A DNA stretch of 64,000 nt from Streptomyces lichenis (GTDB taxonomy: Bacteria > Actinomycetota > Actinomycetes > Streptomycetales > Streptomycetaceae), in the NCBI RefSeq assembly GCF_023218175.1, contig NZ_JALPTH010000002.1, positions 357,051 to 421,050 on the forward strand. Reading direction: 5' to 3'. Every line of letters starts with the position of its first letter. Position 1 is the stretch's first letter. Both the position numbers and the translations under genes were made by a program. The notes under the pieces were generated by a model. It searched no databases. It was not told where the DNA came from and saw only the letters and a list, made by a program, of their open reading frames with translations. Below are positions 9,569-18,588 of this stretch, in pieces.

Positions 9569-9973
9569 GGCTCGACCCCCTCGGTGACGGGGCTCGACGG
9601 CCCCAGAGTCTTGACACGCGTTCATGAATCGAGGCGGACTCTCCGCAGAGAGACCGACCCGTAGGGCTTCAACGGTACCTGCTTCCGCGCGCATACGGTA
9701 CGCCGCCCGCATCACGCGCCCCGGAGCACGACCGGCGAGGCGCCCCGTCCCCGCTGGTCAGCTGCGATTTTAACCTCTTCCCGCGGTGCGACCCGCCGCA
9801 GGCGTGAGGCTGGTCTCTTTTGTCCACCCGACCCCGGCCGGCGGGCCGGGGCCATGACACGGACCAGGCAAGCCCGCCGTCCGTTCAGGTGGCCGAAACA
9901 TTGCGTTCGCACCCGCGTCCGGAACGGTCACCCACCGTGGCGGGTGACCATCCCTCACCGGACCGCGCCGGAC
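9569..9973 (-). promoter_or_regulatory. Intergenic region upstream of the DUF3073 gene
   Basis: No gene is supported. On the minus strand, TTAAAAT around 9769-9775 resembles a -10 box; a transcript from there would have a leader of about 190 bases before the DUF3073 start. The right-hand end holds the vdh terminator hairpin. Confidence 0.4.
9926..9949 (-). terminator. Likely terminator of valine dehydrogenase gene
   Basis: Inverted repeat GGTCACCC (9926-9933) and GGGTGACC (9942-9949) with an eight-base loop, 25 bases beyond the stop of the minus-strand dehydrogenase. Confidence 0.5.
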
Positions 9974-11089
9974 TCAGAGCGCCGCCGGGGCGGCCTTCCG
10001 GGCACCGCGGGCGTCGGCCATCCGCTGCTCGGCGATCCGGTCGGCCGCGGCGGCCGGCGGGATACCGTCTTCCTTCGCACGTGCGAAGATCGCCAGCGTG
10101 GTGTCGAAGATCTTCGACGCCTTCGCCTTGCAGCGGTCGAAGTCGAAGCCGTTCAGCTCGTCCGCCACCTGGATGACCCCGCCGGCGTTCACCACGTAGT
10201 CCGGCGCGTAGAGGATCCCGCGGTCCGCGATGTCCTTCTCCACACCCGGGTGGGCGAGCTGGTTGTTGGCCGCGCCGCACACCACCCTGGCGGTCAGCAC
10301 CGGCACCGTCTCGTCGTTCAGGGCGCCGCCCAGCGCGCACGGCGCGTAGATGTCCAGGCCCGGGACGCGGATCAGCGCCTCGGTGTCCAGAGCCACGGTG
10401 ACCTGCGGGAACTTGTCGGTGATCCGGCGCACCGACTCCTCGCGGACATCGGTGACGATGACCTCGGCGCCGTCGCCGAGCAGATGCTCCACCAGGTGGT
10501 GGCCGACCTTGCCGACCCCCGCCACACCGACCTTGCGGCCCTGGAGGGTCGGGTCGCCCCACAGGTGCTGGGCGGAGGCGCGCATGCCCTGGAAGACGCC
10601 GTACGCGGTGAGGACCGAGGAGTCGCCGGCGCCCCCGTTCTCGGGGGAGCGGCCGGTGGTCCAGCGGTTCTCCCGGGCCACCACGTCCATGTCGGCCACA
10701 TAGGTGCCGACGTCGCAGGCGGTGACGTACCGGCCGCCCAGGGAGGCCACGAACCGCCCGTAGGCGAGCAGCAGCTCCTCGGTCTTGATCAGCTCCGGGT
10801 CGCCGATGATCACGGCCTTGCCGCCGCCGTGCTCCAGGCCGGCGAGGGCGTTCTTGTACGACATGCCGCGGGCCAGGTTCAGCGCGTCGGCGACGGCCTC
10901 GGCCTCGGAGGCGTACGGGTAGAAGCGGGTGCCGCCGAGGGCGGGGCCCAGGGCGGTGGAGTGGAGGGCGATGACGGCCTTGAGGCCGGAGGCGCGGTCC
11001 TGGCAGAGGACGACCTGTTCGTGGCCTCCCTGCTCCGAGCGGAACAGGGTCTGCAGTACGTCGACAGGATCGCCGGTCACAGCGGTCAC
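9974..11089 (-). CDS. vdh: Valine (branched-chain amino acid) dehydrogenase
   Basis: NAD-dependent oxidative deamination of valine and related amino acids to 2-keto acids, feeding branched acyl-CoA precursors. The 371-residue protein has the Glu/Leu/Phe/Val dehydrogenase fold. Residues [31 protein letters not shown] include the family motif with catalytic Lys (GGGKAVI follows), and [17 protein letters not shown] is the Rossmann NAD loop. It is very close to what I recall of Streptomyces Vdh (about 364 residues). GTG 11089 is chosen because GGGAG lies eight bases upstream; the longer frame gives an unconvincing Pro-rich extension. It is transcribed away from the neighbouring hypothetical gene. 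Confidence 0.93.
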   Translation of the reverse strand: MTAVTGDPVDVLQTLFRSEQGGHEQVVLCQDRASGLKAVIALHSTALGPALGGTRFYPYASEAEAVADALNLARGMSYKNALAGLEHGGGKAVIIGDPELIKTEELLLAYGRFVASLGGRYVTACDVGTYVADMDVVARENRWTTGRSPENGGAGDSSVLTAYGVFQGMRASAQHLWGDPTLQGRKVGVAGVGKVGHHLVEHLLGDGAEVIVTDVREESVRRITDKFPQVTVALDTEALIRVPGLDIYAPCALGGALNDETVPVLTARVVCGAANNQLAHPGVEKDIADRGILYAPDYVVNAGGVIQVADELNGFDFDRCKAKASKIFDTTLAIFARAKEDGIPPAAAADRIAEQRMADARGARKAAPAAL

Positions 11090-11298
11090 GGTGGTGACTC
11101 CCAAGTTCGAGGCGGTGGAGCGGTCCTCCTGCGGGTGGGGAGGACCTGGCCCTCCAACGGGTGGGGAGGACCTGTTGGGCACGAGGGTAAGTGCTACCTG
11201 GGCGTAGCTCGGCCCCCGTGCCGGAGATCGGCCTCCGTCGGAGTACCCCGGCAGGACCCCGGGGCGCCCGGGACCCCCGGCGTGGAAGGATTCGGCGC

Positions 11299-12156
11299 AT
11301 GCCGGCGCCCTCCTCCGTCCCCGTCCCGTACGCCGCCTATCTGCGGGTCTACGAGCCGCTGGCGGCCTTCCCGGAGCCCGAGCGGGCGCACTGGGAGGCG
11401 TACGCCCGCCGGGGGACGGCCCCCACCGCCCAGGACGAGCTGCGCAGGTCGCTGGCGGACCTGCTGCCGGTGCCGCCGGTGGCGGTGCCGGTGCACGAGA
11501 GCCCGGATGCCTTCACGGCCGAGGTGGACGGGGTGGTCTGCGTTTGTCCGTGGCGCACCCGGCTGCGCGGCTGGCTGTCGCTGGCGGAGCTGCCGGCGCT
11601 GCTGCCGCCCGCCCTGCTGGACGCGGCGCTGCCGCCGGTGGTGCGCGCCCAGGCGGCCGACGACTACGAGCGCTGGCGGAAGATCAACCCGGACGCGCGG
11701 CCGTGGATCCGGAGCGCGGTCTGGCAGGTGCCGGTGCGCTGGTTCGCGCTCTTCTCGGACAAGGAGCGGGAGTACGTCCCGGGTGGGCAGGACGAGGGAG
11801 GGGAGGGCGGTGGGCCGCGGCTGCGCTACCGCACCCCGATGGTGGAGGCCCGCCGGCGGGTGGCCCGGACGCTGAAGGCGCTGCGGGACGCGGAGGACGA
11901 GGGCCCGCTCATCGACGGGCTGGTGGACGTCGGGCGGTGGCTGGAGGAGTTCCACCCGCGCTCACTGGTCGAGCTGGACTACGGCGGCCTGGTGCACGCC
12001 CTCACCCCGGAGCAACTCGCCGAGGACCGTTCGGCGGCGGATGTGGCCCAGGGCATCGTCGCGCTGCGGGCCGGGGACACCGAGGCCGCGGGGGCGGTCT
12101 ACGAGCGGCTGGCGGAGCGCTGGCGCGCGGTGCGCAACCTCCAGCACGCCAACTGA
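11299..12156 (+). CDS. Conserved hypothetical protein
   Basis: A 285-residue soluble protein with no signal peptide, membrane segment or motif that I recognise. It contains [17 protein letters not shown] near the middle and an acidic/Gly insert ([11 protein letters not shown]) that looks like a variable loop. Trp- and Arg-rich helices ([11 protein letters not shown]) end the protein. It lies between vdh (divergent) and bldC and from memory a gene of this size occurs here in S. coelicolor, so it is probably a conserved Streptomyces gene rather than a local oddity. Confidence 0.75.
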   Translation: MPAPSSVPVPYAAYLRVYEPLAAFPEPERAHWEAYARRGTAPTAQDELRRSLADLLPVPPVAVPVHESPDAFTAEVDGVVCVCPWRTRLRGWLSLAELPALLPPALLDAALPPVVRAQAADDYERWRKINPDARPWIRSAVWQVPVRWFALFSDKEREYVPGGQDEGGEGGGPRLRYRTPMVEARRRVARTLKALRDAEDEGPLIDGLVDVGRWLEEFHPRSLVELDYGGLVHALTPEQLAEDRSAADVAQGIVALRAGDTEAAGAVYERLAERWRAVRNLQHAN

Positions 12157-12642
12157 TTCCCCGTTCCCGGGGGCTTGACATCGCCGGGACCTTGGTCCCG
12201 ATCCGGGCTTTTGCGTCAAGCGGGTGTCAAGCGTGATGGACAGCACGTAACGCGCTCTTGCGCCCATCGCCCGACCTCATGCCAAAATAGGACAAGGAGT
12301 CCGGGGAGGGCTCCTTCCGCCCGCTATGGGCGGAAGGCTTCAGCATTGCACGCTATGGGGGGTCTGTGTGGCTCCTGATCGCTCTGTGACTGGTCGTCAC
12401 TGTGACGTGACTGTCCGTTATGGCATGGTCCATCGGCTTCCGTGGCTGATGAACACCTGAGAGGGCAATTCCGTCGGTTTGGCCGAACGTGGCTGGACAG
12501 ATGGTGTAGTTGTAGTGCCGAGGACAAGCCGTTCGTCCTATAACCGACTCGGCCCGCGTCTGCCATTTCGGGCAACGCGGGTCAAGGTGCAGAATTTAGA
12601 GGAATGAACCGAGATGGTTCGGTTCTCCCGAGGAGGCCGCTC
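12157..12642 (+). promoter_or_regulatory. Structured intergenic region upstream of bldC
   Basis: No open frame is supported over these 486 bases. It holds a nested inverted repeat, GCTTGACA (12173-12180) with TGTCAAGC (12225-12232), enclosing a CGGGACC-TT-GGTCCCG hairpin (12185-12200). A 10-bp hairpin, CCTTCCGCCC with GGGCGGAAGG, is at 12313-12337, and a 7-bp hairpin (CCCGCGT/ACGCGGG) at 12553-12581. The bldC ribosome site GAGGAGG lies at 12630-12636. A -10-like CAGAAT is near 12592. The first hairpin may end the upstream gene. Confidence 0.45.
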
Positions 12643-12849
12643 ATGACCGCTCGCACCCCTGATGCCGAGCCGCTGCTGACCCCCGCTGAGGTAGCCACGA
12701 TGTTCCGCGTGGACCCGAAGACGGTCACCCGCTGGGCAAAGGCGGGCAAGCTCACGTCCATCCGCACCCTGGGCGGGCACCGCCGCTACCGCGAGGCGGA
12801 GGTGCGCGCCCTGCTGGCGGGCATTCCGCAGCAGCGCAGCGAGGCCTGA
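12643..12849 (+). CDS. bldC: Developmental regulator BldC
   Basis: MerR-like winged-helix DNA-binding protein of 68 residues that controls entry into development in Streptomyces. The sequence LTPAEVATMFRVDPKTVTRWAKAGKLTSIRTLGGHRRYREAEV is the full HTH and wing; the protein consists of little else. It matches the Streptomyces BldC sequence as I know it. I chose ATG 12643, with GAGGAGG eight bases upstream, over the longer frame from 12604 because BldC starts MTARTPDAEPLLTPAEV. A classical terminator follows. Confidence 0.97.
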   Translation: MTARTPDAEPLLTPAEVATMFRVDPKTVTRWAKAGKLTSIRTLGGHRRYREAEVRALLAGIPQQRSEA

Positions 12850-12947
12850 ACACCCCGATGAACCGGGTCTGACCGGGTCCCCCAACCCGCCACGGCCCAC
12901 CCTGGCTTCACCGGCCTCGGCCCGCCCCAACGGGCCCGTCGCCTTCA

Positions 12948-12986
12948 GATCGCACCGGACTCCGCCTGGTCCGGTGCGATCTTTTT
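12948..12986 (+). terminator. Rho-independent terminator after bldC
   Basis: A 13-bp stem (GATCGCACCGGAC at 12948-12960 with 12969-12981), an eight-base loop, and a TTTTT run. This is one of the few canonical U-tract terminators in the window. Confidence 0.88.
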
Positions 12987-13093
12987 GTGTCCGCTTCCGG
13001 CGCCTCTGTACCGTGCAATTGCACATATTAAATGGGTGTGTTGTAGGGAGGGGTTAAGTAAAGCCATGGGCAAAACCACTTAAGTGACGTGCG

Positions 13094-13648
13094 TCACAGG
13101 GGTGGAGACGCCTGCTCGGCCCCACCCCGGCCCCCGGGAGAGGCCCCCTCAGGTGCCGACCGCCGGTTCGCCCCCCGGCCCGCCTGCTTGTCCGGCTCCC
13201 GGCCCGCCGGCCCGCCTGCCTCGCGGCCTGCCTGCTTGTCCGGCTCCCGGGCTGTCTCCCGGCCCGCCGGCCCGCCTGCCTCGCGGCCTGTCTCGTGGGC
13301 GGTCTCCCGACCCGCCTCCCGGCCTGTCTGCCGGCCGGTCGGGGCCTCCCGCGTGCGCCCCGGGCTCTCGACGCTGCGACCGGGGCTCTCGGTGCCACGG
13401 TCGGGGCTCGCGGCGCTCCTGCCGGGGCCCGCGCCGCTCTCCCCGTTTCGGACGGCGCTCTCCCCGCTCCGGACGGCCTCGACGGGCGGCGGCTCCTCGC
13501 TCCACTCGTCCCCCGCCTCCAGGGCGAGCGCCAGAAGGCGGTGGCAGACGGCACACTGACGGGTCAGATGCCGGTACACGGACGCCGCCGCGAGATGGGC
13601 GCGCAGCAGCGCCCTGGTCTCATGCCTCGCTGTGGATGCCGCCGCCAT
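13094..13648 (-). CDS. Small conserved protein with CxxC and an expanded low-complexity tail
   Basis: The first 50 residues (HETRALLRAHLAAASVYRHL, then QCAVCHRLLALALEAGDEW) look like a conserved short Streptomyces family with a CxxC pair; DUF6274 is my best guess. The remaining 130 residues are Gly/Arg/Glu/Pro-rich repeats (for example GREAGGPAGRE, PDKQAGRE) that do not look like a folded domain. The DNA for the tail contains direct repeats, including a 30-bp exact copy with 60-bp period. ATG 13648 is used because GGAGG lies eight bases upstream. The tail may be a recent repeat expansion; if the family is usually short, a frameshift could also have replaced the normal stop. Confidence 0.6.
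   Translation of the reverse strand: MAAASTARHETRALLRAHLAAASVYRHLTRQCAVCHRLLALALEAGDEWSEEPPPVEAVRSGESAVRNGESGAGPGRSAASPDRGTESPGRSVESPGRTREAPTGRQTGREAGRETAHETGREAGGPAGRETAREPDKQAGREAGGPAGREPDKQAGRGANRRSAPEGASPGGRGGAEQASPPL
13183..13290. repeat. Direct repeats in the low-complexity tail
   Basis: Bases 13201-13230 recur exactly at 13261-13290 (60-bp period), and CCTGCTTGTCCGGCTCCC at 13183-13200 recurs at 13231-13248. They are read in frame as Gly/Arg/Glu repeats on the minus strand. Confidence 0.85.
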
Positions 13649-13787
13649 GCGCGTCACCTCCGGTACGGGACCCCCGCGTCCCCCGCTGTCTGCGTACCGA
13701 CGGCAGTTGACTCCGTCAAGACCGCGCGCACCCGGGCAAGCGAGAAGGCCCGCGTCCCCTAGGGGGATACGGGCCTCTCATCTACGG

Positions 13788-13861
13788 CGATCCTGACGGG
13801 ACTTGAACCCGCGACCTCCACCTTGACAGGGTGGCGAGCTAACCAACTGCTCCACAGGACC
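13788..13861 (-). tRNA. tRNA-Asp (GTC)
   Basis: Complete cloverleaf on the minus strand: acceptor GGTCCTG/CAGGATC with one G-U pair, anticodon loop CTGTCAA (anticodon GTC), T-loop TTCAAGT, discriminator G. A second tRNA-Asp copy is at 21367-21441. Confidence 0.97.
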
Positions 13862-13981
13862 TTGGTTTCGCCGCCTCGGCGGGCGGCTGCGACGTAACTG
13901 TACCCCAGCTCAGGGGGTGCGTCGAACCCGCGCCGAAGCCGCCCCCGTGACCGGACGCCGGCGGGCCCCGCCCCGGCCCCG

Positions 13982-16900
13982 TCAGGGGGCCAGGGCGTCG
14001 ATCGCCTTGATGATCCGCTTGTCGGAGACCGGGTGCGCGGTGCCCAGGGCGTGGGCGAAGTAGCTGACCCGCAGCTCCTCGATCATCCAGCGGACGTCCC
14101 GTACCTCCTGCGGCACCGGCCGGCCCTTCGGCAGCTGCTCCAGCAGCCAGGCGTACTCGTCCTGCATCTCGTGCACCTTCTCCATCCGGGTGGTGTCCCG
14201 CTGGACGGAGGTCGGCATCTGCTGGAGCCGGCGGTCCACCGCCACCAGGTAGCGCATCAGGTCCGGCAGCCGCCGCAGCCCGGTGGCGGTGACGAAGCCG
14301 GCCGGAACGAGGGCGTCCAGCTGCTGCCGTACGTCCTGGACGTTGCGCAGCAGCGCGGGGGAGGTGGTGGCCTTCAGCCGCCGCTCGCAGGCCTGCCAGG
14401 CGGCCAGCACCTGCCGCACCTGGTCCACCGTGCGGACGGTGAGGTCCACCAGGTCGGCGCGGACCGCGTCGTACAGCTTGCGGAAGGACTCCTCGTCCCA
14501 CGCCGGGCCGCCGTGCTCGGCGATCAGCCGGTCCGCGGCGGCGGTGGCGCAGTCCTCGAAGAGGGCCTGCACCGAGCCGTGCGGGTTGGCGGACAGCGCC
14601 AGCTTCTGCTGGTTGCCCAGCTTGTCGGCGGCGAACTTGGCCGGGTTCACCGGGATGTTGAGCATGATCAGCTTGCGGGTGCCGCGCCACATGGCCCGCT
14701 GCTGCTCGGCCTCGGTGTCGAAGAGGCGTACGGAGACGGTGGCGCCGTCGTCCACCAGCGCCGGGTACGCCTTGACCGGCTGGCCGGCCCGCCGGGTCTC
14801 GAAGACCTTGGTCAGGGCGCCGATGGTCCAGTCGGTGAGCCCAGTGCGCTCCAGGGACGGCCCGGTGCCCTCGGGGCCCGCGGTGGCGGCCTTGGCGGCC
14901 TGGGAGAGGGCCTGGCGGGCCTTGGGGCGCAGCTGGAGCTTGAGCGCCTCCAGGTCCTTGTCCTCGGCCAGCTTGCGGCGCCGCTCGTCGGTGATCCGGA
15001 AGGTGATCTTCAGATGCCCGGGGACCCGGCCCCAGTCGAAGTCCTCGGCGTGCACCGGGACGCCCACCATCCGCTGCAACTCCCGGGCCAGCGCCCCGTC
15101 CAGCGGCTCCTGCACCGGGACGGCCCGGTCCAGGAACGCCTTGGCGTAGTTGGGGGCCGGGACGTAGTGGCGGCGGATCGGCTTGGGCAGCGAGCGGATC
15201 AGCTCGGTGACGACCTCCTCGCGCAGCCCGGGGATCTGCCAGTCGAAGCCCTCGTCGGTGACCTGGTTGAGCACCTGGAGCGGGATGTGCACGGTGACGC
15301 CGTCGGCGTCCGCGCCCGGCTCGAACTGGTAGGTGACCTTGAACTTCAGCGCGCCCTGCCGCCAGGAGTCGGGGTAGTCGGCCTTGGTGACCGCGCCCGC
15401 CTTCTCGTTGACCAGCATCTCGCGCTCGAAGTCGAGCAGTTCGGGCGCCTCGCGCCGCTTGTGCTTCCACCAGGAGTCGAAGTGCGCGCCGGAGACGACG
15501 TGTTCGGGGATCCGCTGGTCGTAGAAGTCGAACAGGGTCTCGTCGTCGACCAGGATGTCCCGGCGCCGCGCCCGGTGCTCCAGCTCCTCGACCTCGGTGA
15601 GCAGCCTGCGGTTGTCGGCGAAGAACTTGTGGTGGGTACGCCAGTCGCCCTCCACCAGGGCGTTGCGGATGAACAGCTCCCGGCTGGCCTCGGGGTCGAT
15701 CCGGCCGTAGTTGACCTTGCGCTGGGCGACGATCGGCACCCCGTAGAGGGTGACCTTCTCGTACGCCATGACGGCCGCCTGGTCCTTCTCCCAGTGCGGC
15801 TCGCTGTAGGTGCGCTTGACCAGGTGCTGGGCCAGCGGCTCGATCCACTCGGGCTCGATCTTCGCGTTGACCCGGGCCCAGAGCCGGGAGGTCTCCACCA
15901 GCTCGGCGGACATCAGCATCCGGGGCTGCTTGCGGAACAGCGCCGAGCCCGGGAAGACCGCGAACTTGGCGCTCCGCGCCCCCAGGTACTCCCCGCCCCG
16001 TGAGGTCTTCTGTCCCTCCTTGCCGGTGCTTCCGCCCTCCTTCACGTCCTTGACGCCGACGTGCGAGAGCAGCCCGGCGAGCAGCGAGATGTGGACGCGG
16101 TCCTCGGGGGCGTCCGCCTCGTTCAGCTGGATGCCCAGCTGCTTGGCGACCGTGCGCAGCTGCGAATAGATGTCCTGCCACTCGCGGATGCGGAGGTAGT
16201 TGAGGTACTCCGCCTTGCACATCCGGCGGAAGGCGGAGGAGGACAGGTCCTTCTGCTGCTCCCGCAGATAGCGCCAGAGGTTGAGGAAGGCCGAGAAGTC
16301 GGACGCCTCGTCCTTGAAGCGGGCGTGCTGCTGGTCGGCCTGCGCCTGCTTCTCCACCGGGCGCTCGCGCGGGTCCTGGATGGAGAGCGCGGCGGCGATC
16401 ACCATCACCTCGCGGACGCAGCCGTTCTTGTCGGCCTCCAGCACCATCCGGGCCAGCCGGGGGTCCACCGGCAGCTGGGCCAGCTTCCGCCCCGAGGGCG
16501 TGAGTCTCTTCTTCGGATCCTTCTCGGCCGGGTCGATCGCGCCCAGCTCCTGGAGCAGCTGCACGCCGTCGCGGATGTTGCGGTGGTCCGGCGGGTCGAT
16601 GAACGGGAACTTCTCGATGTCCCCGAGCCCGGCGGCCGTCATCTGGAGGATGACCGAGGCGAGGTTGGTACGGAGGATCTCGGCGTCGGTGAACTCCGGC
16701 CGGGTGAGGAAGTCGTCCTCGTCGTACAGCCGGATGCAGATGCCGTCCGAGGTACGGCCGCAGCGGCCCTTGCGCTGGTTGGCGCTGGCCTGGCTGACCT
16801 TCTCGATCGGCAGCCGCTGCACCTTGGTGCGGTGGCTGTAGCGGGAGATCCGGGCGGTGCCCGGGTCGATCACGTACTTGATGCCCGGCACTGTCAGCGA

Positions 16901-17953
16901 GGTCTCGGCGACGTTGGTCGCCAGCACGATCCGGCGCCCGGAGTGCGCCTGGAACACCCGGTGCTGCTCGGCGTGCGACAGCCGCGCGTACAGCGGCAGC
17001 ACCTCGGTGTTCCGCAGCTTGCGCTTGCCGAGCGCGTCGGCGGTGTCCCGGATCTCCCGCTCACCGGAGAGGAAGACCAGCACGTCCCCCGGGCCCTCGG
17101 CGGCCAGCTCGTCCACCGCCTCGCAGATCGCGGTGATCTGGTCCCGGTCCGACTCCTCGGAGTCCTCCTCCAGGAGCGGCCGGTAGCGCACCTCCACCGG
17201 ATACGTCCGGCCGGACACCTCCACGATCGGAGCGTCCCCGAAGTGCCGGGAGAACCGCTCCGGGTCGATGGTCGCCGAGGTGATGACCACCTTCAGATCC
17301 GGCCGCTTCGGCAGCAGCTGCGCCAGATACCCGAGCAGGAAGTCGATGTTCAGCGACCGCTCGTGCGCCTCGTCGATGATGATCGTGTCGTAGGCGCGCA
17401 GCTCGCGGTCGGTCTGGATCTCGGCGAGCAGGATGCCGTCCGTCATCAGCTTGACGAAGGTGGCGCCCGGGTCGACCTGGTCGGTGAACCGCACCTTCCA
17501 GCCGACCGCCGAGCCCAGTGGGGTGTTCAGCTCGTCCGCCACCCGCTCGGCCACCGTGCGGGCGGCGATCCGGCGCGGCTGGGTGTGGCCGATCATGCCC
17601 CGCACCCCGCGCCCCAGCTCCAGGCAGATCTTGGGGATCTGGGTCGTCTTGCCGGAACCGGTCTCACCGGCGACGATCACCACCTGGTGGTCGCGTATCG
17701 CCGCCAGGATGTCGTCCTTCTTCTGGCTGACCGGCAGCGCCTGCGGGTACGACACCTCCGGCACCCGGGCGGCCCGCTCGGCCGTGCGCGCGGCGGACCT
17801 GCCGGCCTCGGCGGCGATCTCGTCCAGCACGGCCTGCCGTGCCTCGGGCTTGCGGATGCGGCGGGCGCCTTCCAGACGGCGGCCGAGCCGGTGCGCGTCG
17901 CGCAGCGACACCTCGGCCAGCAGGGTCTGGAGGTCGGCGAGGGAAGTAGACAT
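13982..17953 (-). CDS. hrpA: ATP-dependent RNA helicase HrpA
   Basis: Large DEAH-box helicase of 1323 residues, the normal HrpA length. The N-terminal 75 residues are a charged helical extension, then the helicase core has Walker A GETGSGKTT (residues 96-104), DEAH in IIIDEAHERS (194-197), SAT (VVITSATID) and motif VI HRTKVQ...QRKGRCGRTSDG. HA2 and OB-fold domains and the long HrpA-specific C-terminal region (DUF3418-like) follow. HrpA-type proteins act on RNA or stalled ribosomes. ATG 17953 is the only sensible start. It is separated from the next genes by a short divergent promoter region. Confidence 0.96.
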   Translation of the reverse strand: MSTSLADLQTLLAEVSLRDAHRLGRRLEGARRIRKPEARQAVLDEIAAEAGRSAARTAERAARVPEVSYPQALPVSQKKDDILAAIRDHQVVIVAGETGSGKTTQIPKICLELGRGVRGMIGHTQPRRIAARTVAERVADELNTPLGSAVGWKVRFTDQVDPGATFVKLMTDGILLAEIQTDRELRAYDTIIIDEAHERSLNIDFLLGYLAQLLPKRPDLKVVITSATIDPERFSRHFGDAPIVEVSGRTYPVEVRYRPLLEEDSEESDRDQITAICEAVDELAAEGPGDVLVFLSGEREIRDTADALGKRKLRNTEVLPLYARLSHAEQHRVFQAHSGRRIVLATNVAETSLTVPGIKYVIDPGTARISRYSHRTKVQRLPIEKVSQASANQRKGRCGRTSDGICIRLYDEDDFLTRPEFTDAEILRTNLASVILQMTAAGLGDIEKFPFIDPPDHRNIRDGVQLLQELGAIDPAEKDPKKRLTPSGRKLAQLPVDPRLARMVLEADKNGCVREVMVIAAALSIQDPRERPVEKQAQADQQHARFKDEASDFSAFLNLWRYLREQQKDLSSSAFRRMCKAEYLNYLRIREWQDIYSQLRTVAKQLGIQLNEADAPEDRVHISLLAGLLSHVGVKDVKEGGSTGKEGQKTSRGGEYLGARSAKFAVFPGSALFRKQPRMLMSAELVETSRLWARVNAKIEPEWIEPLAQHLVKRTYSEPHWEKDQAAVMAYEKVTLYGVPIVAQRKVNYGRIDPEASRELFIRNALVEGDWRTHHKFFADNRRLLTEVEELEHRARRRDILVDDETLFDFYDQRIPEHVVSGAHFDSWWKHKRREAPELLDFEREMLVNEKAGAVTKADYPDSWRQGALKFKVTYQFEPGADADGVTVHIPLQVLNQVTDEGFDWQIPGLREEVVTELIRSLPKPIRRHYVPAPNYAKAFLDRAVPVQEPLDGALARELQRMVGVPVHAEDFDWGRVPGHLKITFRITDERRRKLAEDKDLEALKLQLRPKARQALSQAAKAATAGPEGTGPSLERTGLTDWTIGALTKVFETRRAGQPVKAYPALVDDGATVSVRLFDTEAEQQRAMWRGTRKLIMLNIPVNPAKFAADKLGNQQKLALSANPHGSVQALFEDCATAAADRLIAEHGGPAWDEESFRKLYDAVRADLVDLTVRTVDQVRQVLAAWQACERRLKATTSPALLRNVQDVRQQLDALVPAGFVTATGLRRLPDLMRYLVAVDRRLQQMPTSVQRDTTRMEKVHEMQDEYAWLLEQLPKGRPVPQEVRDVRWMIEELRVSYFAHALGTAHPVSDKRIIKAIDALAP

Positions 17954-18072
17954 ACCTGACCCAGGATCTCACCCGGGCCCGCGCGGTGGCGAGCCGGTTT
18001 CCCCGTACCCTTTCTCCGGACCGCGCCTTCGCGCGACCCCCTTCCCTCTCCTCACGCAAGGTGGTGCACCGT

Positions 18073-18504
18073 ATGGCCTCGGCCGCCGCCCGGTGCCGCC
18101 GCCTCGCGGCCGCGCTCGCGCTGCTCCTCGGAGCGCTGCTGCTCTGCGGCCCGTACGCGGCGGGGGCGGGGCACCCCGCCGAGGCGACCGCGTCCTCGTC
18201 CTCGCACGAGGCCGCCCCCTCCGTCCCGGCGGCCGAGGTCCTGCCGGCCGAGGCCCTGGCGGCCGAGCCCGCCGGCACCCCCGGGTGCCATGACTCCGGC
18301 GACGACCGGGCGGCCCGGCTGCCCGCGGTGCCGCCGCGCTCGGGCTCCCCGCTGGCCGACCTCCCGCACCTCTCGGCGACCGCCCGCGCGGTGGCCCCCG
18401 GCTGGGCCGCCCAGGCGCAGACCGCCGCCCGGGTCCGCGCCGAACGGGGGCCGCCGGAGCTGGTCGGCCCGACCCCGGTGGAGCTGGCGGTCCTCCGGGT
18501 ATAG
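18073..18504 (+). CDS. Small secreted protein of unknown function
   Basis: A 143-residue product with an N-terminal Arg-rich signal sequence and hydrophobic core (LAAALALLLGALLLCGPYAAGA) at about residues 10-30. The mature part is Ala/Pro/Ser-rich, with TPGCHDSGDDRAARLPAVPPR near the middle and no recognised domain. ATG 18073 follows AAGGTGG by eight bases. It precedes the DsbA-like and CcdA-like genes in the same direction with an 84-base gap, so it may be a partner in the same envelope redox pathway. That link is only positional. Confidence 0.65.
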   Translation: MASAAARCRRLAAALALLLGALLLCGPYAAGAGHPAEATASSSSHEAAPSVPAAEVLPAEALAAEPAGTPGCHDSGDDRAARLPAVPPRSGSPLADLPHLSATARAVAPGWAAQAQTAARVRAERGPPELVGPTPVELAVLRV

Positions 18505-18588
18505 CCGGGCACGTCCACACCCTCCCGTGCCCGCAACATCCCTTTCGTCCGTCGTGCGAGGCGCTCGCCCGTACGCCAGGAGCCCGCC

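Noticed and set aside
13183..13290. Direct repeats resembling a small CRISPR
   Set aside because: Only two copies, GC-rich, with no spacer pattern, and part of a coding tail.
16061..17959. Long plus-strand frame opposite hrpA
   Set aside because: Shadow of hrpA; no protein motif, and the minus strand has a complete DEAH helicase.
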